Shown here piece by piece: positions 38,301 to 53,300 of a DNA stretch of 64,000 nucleotides (positions are counted from its first letter, which is position 1; the number at the start of each line of letters is the position of its first letter). The notes under the pieces are model-generated. The model was not told the DNA's origin. It made no database searches and saw nothing but the letters and a program-made list of their open reading frames with translations. This DNA is from Branchinecta lynchi. Its lineage: Eukaryota > Arthropoda > Branchiopoda > Anostraca > Branchinectidae. A program made the translations under genes and the position numbers. Location: positions 18,811,464 to 18,875,463 of the forward strand of contig JAKZAP010000007.1 in the NCBI GenBank assembly GCA_023053575.1. The letters are read 5' to 3'.

Positions 38301-41300
38301 CTCGTGATTTCCAAGGACCCATGACCATTCTTATCTCAAGGGTTTTGCTTATAAATGATCACAACAAACCCACGAATTGACGAGTTCCTACTTTAATCCT
38401 CTGACCCAGCCTTGCAAGTGCCATATGACCTTACAGCTCTTGTTTTAGACCGTGGCATCAGTGCCATGGAATCTGCAAAAACGCAAGAATAGTTTCCAAG
38501 GCACAGTCAGAAGTTTTGTGACTATGTGCTAACTAAACTTTTGTGTTATGACATATGCGCCTTTAGTGTTACGAAATGACAACGGATAAAAAATCCGAGC
38601 GTTCAAGTGGTTGGTGAGGGAGATGCAATGAGTCTAGATAGTATGTACTATATAATTTGTACATTAAGTCGATAAAGATCATCAAGAGGTATTAACTGTT
38701 GGTGTCGATGGTCTATTTTTCAGTATACCATTAATTTGTGGTTTCCTTATCTGTGTCTGCACATTTTTTTAACTGGCTGATCAGTATTATGTTACAATAT
38801 TACTGGCTTACAATATTAAATAGTTACTATGTCGAGAAGGCTGGAACGGTCAGCGTAGTAACTTTTTACGAGGTTGGAACGAAAATAGTAACTAATAGTT
38901 ACCATTGTTAGAAGGGTGGAGCCCGCTCATAGTACAGTAGAATTTACGAGGGTCTCTTATATTTATGTTGCCTTTCCGAGGATTAGCAAAAATGTTCGAT
39001 TTTGATAGCTCAATCTTCCTTTTGGCATCACCAATTTTCGGGATGTTAGTACCATGAGTGCCCAACCATCGCAGCTATAAAAGTAAATTCAGTAATATTG
39101 GAAAACGCCAATGAGAACATTGCTTTTCAGGTTGGTCACAGTTTCGACGGTGGAGACCACAAGATCCAGTGCACCGTCACCGCTCCTGAAATGAAGCCTG
39201 TTATAATCAAGTCTGTCATTTCAATCAGAAGGTTCGAGAAAGCACTAAGCCTGGAGGTGCAGTCGCTGAATGTCTACAGCTTTGATGGAAGGGTAAGTCA
39301 AACCATTGCAAGTGCGACGCAATGTTGTCCGCGGTCCATATAATGATAAGAAATGTATCCGGTCAATTTATTTTAAATATGCTAAGTTTCTAACTGAAAT
39401 TGCCACTCTGGATTAGAATCACCCAGGTTGCGGGAAAGTAGGGTTTTACAGACACGGCTTAACAGCATATAAAAGACCGACCTGATCGGTTTGTGGCGGG
39501 CTGGACACTAGTCAAAGATTATATCCTGTTTTGATGTAATCTGGTTGTGTAGAAATGGGAAATAAAATTATCATCATATAGAAGCTGGAAATTATAAGCT
39601 TGTTGTTTAAAGTTCGGTTACTTTCATCCGGCCATTTCGTGGCCAGTGAAGCGGCGGGAGGGAATGATCAGTAACCAACGACCGCTTAGAACGAGTATGT
39701 CGAACAGAATAGGTGAGTTAATTGGACTGCCATTGGTTCTTAAAGTCCAAATGGCAGCTCAGTCATTGCCTTCACACGAAGCGGATCAACAGCTCGCTCG
39801 CTGAATTTCGCGGGTCGCACGCTGCTGAAGACGCTGAAGCTAGTTCCAGCAATGACTATAAACTGCACCTCATTTCTCTAGTTCAAGAACGACAACCTCC
39901 AGTTCCTCGTCTCCACAGAAGTCTTCTGGGACAAGGAGAATGACCTCGCCAAGACCGCTAGGTTCATCATTGATCACACAGCCCAGAAGCTCGACGCTAC
40001 CGTGAAATACCCAGGACGTGAAGTAACCTTGACCACCACCACAGCGCCATCTAAAGTTACCGGTGCCCTGTCATGGTCGCCCAAGGAAAAGGTGTCGTTG
40101 AAGGTCGACCGCCTAGTAGAAGGCAATGCTACCATCATCAAAGGCAAGGTTGAGACGCCTTTTGTTGGATTTGAGGAAGTTAGTGTGAAGTCGAAGTACG
40201 AGAGAAATGCTGAGAAGCTGAACGCCGAGGTTAGTTGCTGCTGAACTTGCATTTTTGTTTTTCTTTTCTGGTGGTCAACCATATTTACCAGTTTATTTCC
40301 GCATCCCAAATCTTTTGTCTTTTGGTGTGCGGTCCTCTTCTTAATTTGCAGAGGCGAAAACCTGTTCAGTGCATTTGATTCTTTGCATCCTGCTTACTTT
40401 TATAAAGACCACGCCTTCAGCTACATAGCTTACGCGGACGACTTGCTCTTAGTAAGCCGTACCCGATCCACACTCACCAAAAATGTCTGTAAGCTGTCGT
40501 CGGAACTTCTCAAAATCGGTCTTGAAGTTAACCTCCCAAATCGTGAGTACCTACATTTCAACCCTTCGTCAAATCGTTTGAATGCTAAAGCTTCTATCTC
40601 TCTTGGATCGTTCGTTGTCAGATCAACAGAATCTCTACGATGGCTTGGCATAACATTCAAATCCTCGTTGTCAAAATTTTGCTCTTCGGTTGTTCAAGAA
40701 GTTTCTAGATCAATCCCTACCGCCTATGGGCGCATCGTCCCCAACCGAGGGCGCTATAATCGTAAAGCTTTGGGAAAATTGTACAGCACCTTCTGCGCTC
40801 CTTCTATACTATTTCGTTCTGGTGTCATTCATGTTCTGCGAAAGAAGGAGATAAAAAAGATGAGATCATGTTATTTTAAATATGCAAAGCGCTCCACTTG
40901 TCGAAATTATTCCATAACCATACTTTGACGGAGAAGTTCAAAATTCAAGATGCAAGTGTTACCCTTTTGGATGTTTCTTCGTCGCTATAAAAAATCATTG
41001 ACAACAGAACCCAACCAACGCACGACCTTCTACACTGCTTCCTGGCCGACGATTGAAATTAAGTGTCTTTTTGTGTATGTTTATGTGTTTTATTTACTTT
41101 CTTCATTTACTCCGCTTTCTGAAAACGGCGGGTTATAAATAAATTACTTACTTTACTTACTTACTATTTAGATTATCATTATAATTATTATTTTCTTTGT
41201 CGTCTGGGTACATTCGGGAACAAAAAAAAACATACTCCTGACCCCCATCGACCTTCGAGATAGGGTTGAGAACCTGTGTTGTTGGTTTACATTTCTGGTG

Positions 41301-44300
41301 AAACGTTACTGCGATTGCACAAATTTATCTCCAAAATATCTTAAGAAAGTAACCTATGCATTTTTGCCTGAATTCTGGTATAATCATATGTGCCATCCTG
41401 GTGCCGCCATTACCCGATATCTTCCTTCGTGATCCTGCAGAAACTGCAATAGATACGCCATTCGTTGTTTCTGGAATCAGCAACGAAGAAGGATCCTGAT
41501 TTTTTTTTCTCCCGAGGACGGATCGGCAAATCCCCCAGACCGTTCAAAGTTTTTTAGTTTTCCATTTTTTCTCTGTATGGTTCGGTGGTGGTCCGTACTG
41601 CTCTCTGTTCTAACAGAGAGGAGGCTGTGAGATGGTCTGTACCATGATATTCTGTATCAGAATATTCCCTTTTTTGGAAGCTTCTTAGTCGACAGATTTA
41701 TTACTAGTTATTGGTTAAAAATGGACTATTAGATTGAGATACATTTTTCTTCCAAAAATCTTCTCATTTACTTTCATAAATCTTCTAAAAAAATTTGAGA
41801 GTCTTGCGTTAAATCAGTTAAATTTTTCGTATATCTTTTATTTTGTTTTCTTATCCTTATTTTTATTAATAGAAGAGCAGTAGTAGGCCACTTCAAAATT
41901 CTTCGAACAATATTATCATTGAACTTGGAGTTGAGTGTACCACTCTTTAACCTTTTTTCTTTTGCGTTCCACGTCTGGTCTCTAAATTTGTTTTTAATTA
42001 ATTGCTATTTTAGTTCTATATTGATACACATTGTCTTTAAAGTAAAGTAAAGTAAGAGGTTATAATTATTTATTTTATTTTATTAATAAATAGTATATTT
42101 CTAGCCTTCCCCATTTTCTCACCAAATTGCATTTGCTTGAGCAACTCACTTTCCGTTTCAGTTCTCTGGAAGATGGAAAGCTACTCAGGCCTCCTTCTCC
42201 CTCGTTGGACAGAAAACTGATGACAAGCTAATCGGTGCCGTTGCCTGGAACTCAAACATCCGCGACTTCGAGAAATTATCCACGAAGCTGGCTTATCAAT
42301 CCGAAGCCGGTCAAAACCAACTAAGTATCTCTGCAAGTATCAATGACAAAACCACTGAGATTCGAGGCGGACTTTCTAATCTCGGCAGCTACAAAGTTAG
42401 AGCTTATGCTGGCGACCTGACCGTTACAACCCCTTACTCTGAGCCTATCTCTGCAGAGTTTGACTATGCACGAGAAGGTGAAAAACTACAGGCCACTTTC
42501 GGTTTAAAGCTTGCTGAAAACCAGGCTATGAAAGCTCAGTTGGAAGGTCAGTTTGCAGAAAACAACGTGTCAGGATCGTTTAAGCTTAACTCCCCAGTTC
42601 GTGGCTTTGAGGAAATGGCCACCAGTTTCGTATATGTTGCTGATAAGGGAGATAGAGTCCTTCGGCTCCAAGCAAAGCTGAACGACCAAGAAATGACGGC
42701 AGAGATATCCGGTGGTAAATCTTGGAACCGTCGGAATACGACCTACAAGTTTGTCGCTACGGTAGAAACTCCATTCACCCCAGCGTTCGTTACATCAGTC
42801 AGCTTTACGGATGAAAACCGACAAATCACTAGCACCGGCATTATGACTCTAGATGGAGACAAGGTCATTACTTTCAACGTCAGTGGAACGCTACTGTCCT
42901 TGACGAAGCTCGACTTGAAAGCCTCTGGCAGTTTCTTTGACAATCAGTTCTCCTCGCTGCTGATAAACGATATGGAGGGATCGAAGGTTGCGACCTCCGC
43001 CGATATTACGCTGAATGGACAGAAGTATCTGCTGTCCGTTAACGGCGATAACCAGACAAGGCGCAAGTCCCGAATGTTCTACGCCAACGTGAAGCTCAAC
43101 ACGCCTGTCCTCAGTGATGTTTCTTTCTCAACTGAGTTCAGCAAAAAATCAACAAGCGTTGCTGGTTCAGCAAAGCTCTCTTATGCCTCCACAATCCATT
43201 CACTTGCTGGAAAGATCGGCTCGAAAGACCCCCTCAACTATGAAGGTTCTTTGGAGCTTGAAGCACCTCAACTTTCAGTCAAGCTGATGTCCGTTCAGAC
43301 TTGGAACGGCAAGACCTTCAGTCACGAGAGCCTCGTTTCTAACTTCGAGAAGACCCTGAGATTTACTGGTAGCGGCGATCTAAAAAAGGATAGAACAAAC
43401 CTGCAAGCATCTGGTAATGGAGTCATCAACACTCCGTGGAGCAATGACGTCAAGCTTAGCTTTACCCACAAACAGAAAGATGGCGAGCTTCGACCTGAAG
43501 TGACTTTTACGTATGGAAAGTCGAAGGAGATCAAGGTATCCACGCTGCTTTCCATCTTGAGCAATGCCCTTACTTTCAAAGTGACTGTCGCTCCGAATTT
43601 CTGCGACGCAGTGATCCTCACCAGTAGCTACGAGTTCAAGAACAAGCAGAGCAGCGCTGCAGCTTCGTTGGAATGGCAGAAGAACCGCAAGGTCACATTC
43701 GACCTGAAGGGCGCCTTTGACAAGTTTGCTACGGATGCCAAACTAACGCTGAAAACGCCTTTAGATGGTTTTAAAGTAATTGGTCTGAACTTGAGCTACG
43801 ATCTCGTGTCGGCTGAGAAAACTCTATCAGTGGTCGGAAATGTCGATGCTGTCAAAGCTGAGTTGAAAGCGAATGCAGGCATGGCTGGCTCCAAGGCTAA
43901 AGTAGATGTCTCTCTCACCACTCCCGTACCATCTTTTGAAACCACAACTGCAAAGGCTACTCTGGACTTGCATGCAAAGCAGGCAGAGCTGATCGTCAAC
44001 GCCGCTGGCCAGGAAATCAAAGCTGTCGGTAATTTCCGTCAAGTCGGCACGAAAGGCGTCGCATCCTTGAAGTATAGTAACCCATTCGCTGACACCAAGA
44101 CCGTTTCTGTAGAAGTCAACTACGATGGCTCTTCGGACAAGAAGGTTCAGGTCGTTTTTGAAACGGACAAGACTCGATCCGACATGCAGGCTAAGCTTGC
44201 CTACAGCTCCACCTCTGGGGCTGTTGAAGTCGTGCTGAACACGCCAATCAAGGAGTTCGAGCTCATGGGTGTCAAGGCAGCTTTTGACCTTCCCAAGCGC

Positions 44301-47300
44301 ACTTTGCTTTTCAACTCGAGAAAGAACTCAGCAGAGATCAACTTTGAAGCGTCTAACCCTTCAGGAGCACTACAGCTTGCACTGACTACCCCCTTTGAGA
44401 TCGCCAGTGATATTTCTCTTTCTGCCAAATACACACCTACTTCCGTTGGTGCGACACTGTCATTGAACTCGCAAAAATTCACCTTAACTGCGGCCTACGT
44501 CAACAACAGCAATTCTTTGGAAGCGTCCGGTTCGCTGGTTACACCCATGAGAGGTTTGGAAGAAATCAAGGGCGATATCAACTGGGACTGGAGTAAGGAT
44601 GACCAGACTTTAAATCTAAATGCCTCCAGAGGAAGTAAAGCAGCTGCTGCAAATGCGACGTTTAATTTCGAAGACCCGCTCGCTTCTTCGGTTGGAATAA
44701 ACGTCTCTTCGCCATTTACTGCTTCTCCCATAGAAGCTGTTTTCAAATACGATTTGAAGTCTATTGAGAAATCAGCTGAAGTCAACTTCAGGACTGGAGC
44801 AGCTATTTACAGCATCCAGGTCTCTGGCTTTTCCAGTTCAAAGGGTGCTCGTCTATCCTTCTCCACCAACTTACCACTCAAAGGCTACGAAACGCTATCA
44901 GGTGAAGGAAGCTATGACGTTTCCGTGACGCCTATGCAGATGCTTCTGTCTTTCACGAAGAATGCTGAAAGCATTTTCAGCGTCCGCGCTGAAGTGGATT
45001 TGATCCACATTTCGATCGCAGCTACGACCAACTTTGAGGGGTATGAGGAATTGACGTTTGAGTCAGCCTTACAGCGTGACGAAGATTTCAGAATCAGTGT
45101 CTCTGGTAGCAAGAACGGCATGAACGTCCGAGTTGTGCTGACCAACTCCTTTGACCAGACTGAAGTCAAGCTGGAGACGCCTGTGAACGACTGGGAGGTC
45201 ATTTCTTTCAGTATCAAGTACGACTTCGATGCTGAGCAGAAATACCTTCATGTAGAGGTCAAGCGTAATGGAGAAAACTACAATCTCACTTTCGACGGTG
45301 TTGTTTCACTCAAGAATGCGGATGTTATCCTCTCGTTCAACTCAAATGTGAAGAACTGGGAGAATGTATCTGTTTCAGCAAAGTATGACGTACGCAAGAC
45401 TATTACTGGAACATTTGTCATTGAAAAGAACGGGACTAAGAAGGCAATCAGTGGTAAGTTAATGCGGACTTTTGCTGCTCCCTTTCCTTTCAGAACCATG
45501 CTTACGAGGCTCTTGGCGAAGGTAAATGGATAGATTAACATTTTTATCAGAAACATGCTGGGCTGCCGTCATGTCTGTAACATTATCCTTAATCTTTGAA
45601 ATACAAGCTTTGCAAATCTGTTAAAGTTTCTTGTCGGAAAGTGGATAAGTTCGAACTTGGTAACCCGAACGGTGTAGGAGGGGGTCGTCGGAACCCTACT
45701 GGACTTAGGAAATTCTGTCCTTGAAGCTTGTAATATCCGCCTCTCTTGTCCGTATGACACTTCTGCTTCAGTATGATAAGCTATATAGAAACCATCCAAA
45801 AGAGAGTCCTAAAATGTATCTGCTGTCAGCGCAAAGTGCTTTACATCCTCCTCCTCAGAGGAAGTCCGACTAACAACCTCAGCAGCTCGACTCGTTGTTC
45901 TTCGTAAAAAGTTTAGTAATAATTTGCGTTCTGAACCTCGTTTTGAACACCTATTTCAGTGTCCCCTATTCCCCATCAATACCTCGAGCTAAAGCACAAA
46001 AAGTCCCGGTTCTTAACCCCTTTAATGCAATAATCGAACGCTATAGAAATAGGTTTGTGCCAGCGTTCTTTGAAATGTTGAATGATTGACGAACGTGTTC
46101 TCTATCATTTTTTAGCTTTTTAATGTTTTGTTTGACTTGTAATTTGCTGGCCATTGTATATATTCACACCTGACAGAAGCGACAAGTTTGGCAGTCAATG
46201 TTGTGAAAGTACGTTTTGTAATGAAGTATCGATCGATCTAGCTAATAATCATTCAGGAACTGACCTAAATGTCATTGGGCTGACTATCAAGAAGATAGAG
46301 AAGAAGAAAGAAAAAAGTTTCCAAACGACACAGGTAGCAGAAACAGTGAAAAATGCGGCAAGACGGTTCCATTTGCACCTTTCACAGCGTTAGAATCCAA
46401 CGCCGTCAAATCGAAGGTGTGCCCTCCCCTCCCACCGAACCACTTTTCAACCTTTTGCAACGCGTGACTAGACACGGTAGCATCAGCTGGGTCAATAACG
46501 GCGGATGGGTAATCCGCTACATTGTCGCAAGAGGGGACGAATTTTAACTTTAACGAACAGCACAGGAAAATATTAATTCTACCGTTCTTCCCATTTCCTC
46601 AGAAACTTTCTTTCCAGAATTCCATCTACCTATCAGTGCCTGATTATCCACAAACACTGACTATAAAGTTTCGGATCCTCTCCACCTCCACATGAGCCTC
46701 TAGAACGTTTCTAAGGGCTAATACTTCCTTTGTACAAATTCTCAGATCCTATTCATCGGTACTCCGCCACGAACGCGGAACGGTTCGACACCACACATCG
46801 CACTCTAAAGTAGTCTAGGCCTCTAACGTAGACCTATTAGCGTTAGTGACTTTCACCAGTTCTGTACTTGACTGATGTTTTCTAGGTGATGTCAATCTTT
46901 CCCCGAATGAAGCCAAAGTGCAAGTCCAGACACCATTCACTGGCTTCCGGGACGTCCAAGTTTCCACTAAATTCAGCAAAACAAAAGCCGAGCTCAGCTT
47001 CCAGCGTGAGAACAGCCGTTCCGACTTTTCAGTTTCTCTGACGTTCGACAAAGACGCCACAACCGCGACTCTCCGCACGCCGTTTACTGGGTTTGAGGAG
47101 CTGGCTGGAACCCTCCGTTATGACATAATGACCGCGGACAAGGTCGTCTCTCTCACTCTGATCAACAACAACGCAAGAGTTGATATCTCAAGCAGTCTTT
47201 CCTTATATCCCAATTTGGTTGCCTTTGATTCGAGCTTTAGTTCTACTTTCAATGGTTTTGAGCGCATCGATTTGAGCGGCAAGTACGAACGTGTTGGAGC

Positions 47301-50300
47301 AAAACTGGAAACCTCAGCATCCTTCCAGCTCAATACTTTCAAGTACGACGCCGTGGTAACCACCGTCGATAGATCCGACAGTATGGAAGTGATCGTCCAG
47401 GTGTCATCACCGATTCGTCGCTGGGAACAGACGAAGATAAACGGAACTATTTTGAAGCAAGAGAAGAAAGCTACCTTTAACGTGGATCGTAATGGTGAAC
47501 ACCATGAGATTTCGGCAACTCTTGACGTAACTCCCTCAAGCTTTAAGGCAACGCTAGAGACACCTTTCGCTGGGTTCGAGACCATCTCTGTAGCTGCCAA
47601 ATATGACGATTTTTCGTTGGAAGCTGGCCTTCATACACCATTCAGAGGGTTCGAGACTCTATCCCTCAGTGGAGATTATGATTTGACGTCTGAAAGCAAG
47701 ATGGCCAGGGTCACTGTTGTCAAAGGTGAATGAAATACTGTAAAACTAGTCTCTGCTTTTAACAAATTATCCACGGATTTGGCTATTTTAAGCCTTTACC
47801 ACCCGATGAAAAGTGTGTGGCCTGTGTAGTTGTATGATAGTTGTGCGAAAAAGTTGCACGCATGGATACATAAATAGTACAGAATAGTATCATTAAATGT
47901 GCCTCAGACTGGGCCAATCTTAAGCAGTCGTATCCAGTCGCATCCTGCGTTGCTACAGTACAGCATCCAGTCTTGCTAATAGTAGTACGCAGTGGTATCA
48001 GTTACTACATTATGCTATTAAAACTTACAACTCCATATAACTAAATCTTGAAAATTTTTCAGCGGGCAGGCCCATTGGATTTTAGCAACAATTCGGCAAA
48101 ATTCAGATAACCGGTTTTATTCATCAATAGCACGATACGGGAACACTCATCGGAAGAAAATTGAATCGCGGCAAGTGCAAAGAGTAGTGAGGTGTCGTTA
48201 GTGGATTTAGAATGTAACATGGAATTCCGGTCTACGGGCTTAAGAATTAATTAAGACAATTACGACAGTAGGTTGCCTTGGCATCATAGGTGCAACGGTT
48301 ATTTAAATTCTGTATTTGCTCAGTCCAGAGAAACAGCTCGTTAACCAGATACTGACTGAGCACAGCGCGAACACTTTTGCGTTTTTGTTTAAGCTTTCGA
48401 CATTTTTGGGCGAAATATTTAGCCGATTTACGTTCTTCTGTATTTGTCTTCCTTTTTTATTTAATACTCTACGAATCCTCTTCCAATTCAGTGGGTTAGT
48501 AATATTTACTCATCATTATACTACTAACTTAAGATTATCCTAGTTTGCATAAGACTAATGCTTAAACTTTCCGCTAAATAAGATTTTCCTACTTTGAATT
48601 AAGTCTGACTGTTGGGCGGACGGACTCATGTTCGGCCCTTTTTTGGATTAAAGTTCTGCTGGACACGTTACTATACCGTATGATTTTTGGGATCCCAAAA
48701 CGTAAGTGGAGAGATACCTATGACTTCTTAAAAGTTGTCCATCTGTCAGTCTGTCCGTCTGTTAGCACGATAACTCTCGAAATGGTTGAAATATTTTGAC
48801 AAAACCTGGCATACGGAATCTTTGGGTCAACATACAGGTCAAGTTCGAAGATGGGTTATCTAGCCCAATATTTAGGGGTGGGTGAGGGGTTTGAAATAAA
48901 GTGAAAGGAGAAATGCTGAATTCGAATATGAAAATTATTTTCTCGGCGGACAAGGAGTTCACCCGGAATCTGGAAAAAAAAATCGGAAAATCTGAGAAAA
49001 GTAGAAGTTTAATATGAGGCTGATTAGAGGTTCGATTAGGGTCAAGAAGACGTGCTGAGTCCGAGTATGAAAATTATTTTTTTGGCGGACAATTAGTTCG
49101 GCCGGAATCCGGCCAAAACTGGAAAATTTGTTTAAAGTAAAAGGTTGATTTGTATTTGATAAGATGTTCGATTTGCGGGTAAGAATATTATACATGTACA
49201 TGCTGAATACTTATATGACAATCATCGTCTCACCGGACGTATAGATCGCTCGAAGTACGGCTGAAACCGGAAAATTTTCTTAAAAGTGAAAGTTTTATCT
49301 GAAGTTGATTAGAGGTTCACTGTCATAGGCGTAAGGAGAAATGCTGACTTCGGTTTTGAGCTTCAGGTTTTGCCAGACGAGTAGTTTGTCCGGAATCCGG
49401 CCGAAAGCGCAAATTTCGCAGAGTAACGAAGGAAGTTTGATCAATTCGTCAAAGTAGATACGACGTAGGCTATAGGGTAAATACACATGCTGAATCCATA
49501 TCTGAACTTGGTCTTCTCAGATGATTACCACTGGCTTTCATCTGTTTCTAAATTTTAATAGTAAACATTTTTAAGAAGTCTGTCGAAGACCGAATATTTA
49601 CAGGACCCAATTGCCTGTATCAAATATTACATTTTTGGGATCCCATCGATACCTTTGGTCTTGTTAATATAAGCGATTCACGATTGTTTGGTCATGTCTT
49701 GTCTAGCTTTGAAAAAGTGGTAAACGTGTTCGGCAATCGGCATACGTGGGTTCCGGGTTGTCACTATCCTGGTATTGAAACCAACGACGAACCTTCTGTG
49801 AAGTGCTCCTTTAAATTCTGATATTTAAAGTAATGTTTGGATTTCAGAAAAGCAAAAACAAATATGTCAGATATTACCTAAATGGTTTTAAAGCCAGATT
49901 AAGGAATATTAAATTAATTACCTCAATTCGTACTTCGGGTTGGATCCGTGATTGACATTGGATTGCACTGTATCGTCACTGAAAAATTTGGTCCATGAGC
50001 ATAATGAATCATCAGCGAATAATTGGCAGTGTCATGTATGTGGGTTTCCAGTATCAGCATCATCCCCACAAATTCAATGTCTCCTTTAATTTTTATTTTG
50101 CTCCTTGCTCGAAATCGGTTTCTATGCAGGAAACAATTTTCCCTGTCTTAATCTTCGCGAGTATTGATGGTTTTCAACAAGAGAGGGTAGGTCTATTTCG
50201 AGCAGAAGCTGAAGGTTGGATTATAACTAGAATGTCTTAAAATTTGTCTTAAAATTTATCTGGAAAGCCAACTTATTTGTCTGTCATTTAATTCAATACA

Positions 50301-53300
50301 CTGAATTATTTGGATTCTGCAAAGGGATTTTTTTTTTCCCACTATATGATCTAGTTATGACGTTCAGAATATCTGCGACCGTCCCCACAGCGTAAATTCT
50401 TCAACGACGCGGGAAACTTTAATCTCAACACAAACACGCCTTTTCAGTGGGCAGTGGTGAAATTGGTCAAGATTGCTTAGTGCCTGAACAAAAACAAATC
50501 ATAATTCTTTCTCGTAAGACATACAACAAAAATACAAGCGCATAGAGGTACCACAAATCACACGGAAATTCAACTGTTTGAAAATCGATTATTTGTGAAT
50601 AGTGGGACAACAAAGTGACGCATTTTCAGCGGGTCTTCAAGCCAATTTAAGTGAATAAGTGATGGGAACTAGATTGTCCTATCCCAGAACTTTTCGGTTA
50701 AACTTTAAGTTTTGATATGGACTTTAAGGTAACCCAGTGTACCTCAATGTCAGGTGGACAGTCATAAAATTACCCTCGTGACGCACTGTCCTACAGCTCC
50801 TGCTGCAGGAACGAATGCAAGTCTATATGTTGAAAATATCTTGTGTTACCCGGTAGCCTCTTCGATCCTCGATTCCTTTTGTGGTCCACAGATTGGCTTA
50901 AACGTCTCAAACCTTGCATGCATTGCCGCGACATCCTCATCGACTTTTATCGCCTTCGGATTAGAATTTTTTGTGTTTGTTTGTATAGTGTAAGTAATTG
51001 TGTGGAGTGTTTTGGTACATGGTTTCACCCTCTTATTCCTTACTTCAGTTTTTTCTTTTTGTTGTAAGTTTAATAGCACATCCTCGCAAGCAGTGCTTTT
51101 GCTGTGCTATTTATGAAACCCTCGATGGTTTTAACTATTCTCACTACTACTATTAGAAATGAATTCGGAATTTTCCGGAGCAGGGGATTGGGATCAGTGT
51201 TGATGTAGCGGGAACCCTCAGAAAACCCATTTTAATGTTTCAACCATTATAATAAGTTGCAATCAGAATAGACAAACACATAAAACGCCCCAGACTTTTA
51301 ATTTTTTCATACAGAGAACTGACCCAAGTTTCTATTTTAGGTATCAATACCTACGAAAATATTGTCCGCGCTCGCTTCACCCCTCTTGAGGGCGCTATCT
51401 CTGCTCAGAGCAGCCTGCCATTCCTCGGATTTGAGAACTCTGCCCTCGACTTCGTCTACGATTTCGACTTTGCTGACAATAACCTTGGTCTGGTTGCGAA
51501 TGCCCAGAAGGGACTTGATCGCGTCGAAGGCTCAATGCAAGTAAAGCTTGGAGAGAAGTCGGCCGATTTCTCCGCTCGATTCGTTTCACCTTTCCGTAGC
51601 TATGAGGACATCGAAGCTTCTTGCAAGTATGACCTGGACCGCGTCGGAAAGACAGCAGCTCTGACCGTGGAGGTAAAAGGCCAGGCGGTGCTTACCCTGA
51701 GCGGAACATTCGGTGTGAATGCCCTACAAAGCGATCTTGGTGTCATCGTGATTCTTCCCCTCGTATCAGAAGCGAAGACAGAGCTTTCATTTAAGCACGA
51801 CTTCGCTTCCTCTCTCCGTACTGTCTCAGCTGGTGTCAGAATAAAGGACAGCCACTTCGAAGTTAAAGCTCTTGTCGACAACCGTAATGGAAACTTTGTC
51901 ATCAGCTCAAACTCCAAGAATTTAAGCGATGTTGAAGCCACCTGGACGATTGACAATGGTCGCGTTGAGCTTGATCTGAACGTTGGCGAAAACCGCTCCA
52001 TTCGCCTCTCATCTGATGTTAAGATTAACTCCATTGGAGACGTTACAGTCCGTGGAAGCCTGGAAACGTTCTTCACCAAGCGTCAAGAACTTCGCGTTGA
52101 ACTTAATGCTCTTCGAGTCGAAAAATCCTATGCGACGCTCCACTACAAATACGGCGACGTTATTTACAACGTCGACGCCAACACCGTAACCAGCGAGGAC
52201 GTGTGGCAACTCGAGTCCACAATACGCACACCACATCGTGGCTTTGAATTGGTTAGTACCCTGGCCCGTTATGGAAAGAATGTCGCCACAGCTGAGGCGA
52301 AGTTCGGTGGTCAAAAGGTAGTCATCACCGCCAACTTTGACCTCAAGCGCCTACGGAGCAGCACAGTCTTGCGTGTTGAAGCACCATTTGTCGACGTTCT
52401 TGAGATAAGCTGTGATTACGACGTGTCAGGCAAGGAAAAGAGTGGACAGGCTGTCTTTTCGTACGGAGAAACACGCGTGAGACTTACGGGTATTGCCAAC
52501 GTAAAGAGCAAGACCGAGTCGGAGGCAAGGATTCAGCTCACATCGAACACAGGGATGGATTACGGTGCTAGTGTTCGCTACAACTTCTTGGATTCTCTGA
52601 AAACAGCTTTTGCTGAGTTCAAGGCCAACGGCGATGCTACTAGTATTGAAGGAAGCATCTCAAGTGACCCTCTGCAACCTTCGGTCATGTTTAATGTCAT
52701 GACCCCGCTTAAAGCATACGAGAACATCCGCGTGTCTGCCAATGCTGATTTCAGCAAAGGTTTTTCGGTACAGTTTTTCACCCGCGGCCTATGTGATTTG
52801 GAGGCAAACTTCTCGGCGCAACAGAATAGTATTCGTGGCTCGTTAGCAACGCCTTTCGAAGGGCTTAAAGACATTCGACTTGATTGCGACTATTCCCTTG
52901 GCAAAGATGCTTCGGTTCATATCACTGCCACCCATGAAGACAACCTTGTTACACTGAGTTTTAGCAACGTCAACGGACACTTCAACGCCAAGCTTGCGGC
53001 GCCTTTCGAGGGCTTTAGAACCATAGAGCTAGATGGCGTCCTACCAGACATCTCCAGTCCACGCGGGCAGTTGACCTTGACCAAGGGCGAACAGAGTGTC
53101 TCGCTTGTTGGAACCGTTCTTGAGGGAGCTCAGAAGGGCGTAAAATTCCAGTTTGTAAGCCCATCCTCCACTACCACCGAACTTCTGCTCTCCTTTAACT
53201 TGGATTCGACTGCAAAATCAGCTGAGGCTGTTCTCCGTCTACCTGGTGAAGAGGTCCGAGTCATTCTGACTGGTCAACTTGAACCCTTCACTAGCGCTTC

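Larger units (their letters stand above)
34523..39130 (+). other. Intron 11
   Basis: Holds family K (35110-35240), family C copy 2 (35757-38446) and a reversed partial family B (38820-38931). Positions 35250-35760 carry repeated GTGTTTCCGC motifs near GTGTGGCA. Positions 34523-35100 show no feature. Confidence 0.75.
40230..42161 (+). other. Intron 13
   Basis: Holds a truncated LINE (40340-41164). The rest, to 42161, is AT-rich with short AAAGT repeats near 42040. Confidence 0.7.
47726..51340 (+). other. Intron 15
   Basis: Holds family E copy 2 (47734-48295) with a nested family M (47803-48065), family A copy 3 (48684-49665) and a reversed family F (50257-50710). Other stretches (49700-50250, 50720-51340) show nothing. 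Confidence 0.75.

Noticed and set aside
42528..45533. A separate 1,001-residue gene starting at an internal ATG
   Set aside because: The frame is open upstream to a TTTCAG acceptor at 42161, and a GTAAGT donor at 45454 joins in phase to exon 15. It is an exon of the lipoprotein gene.
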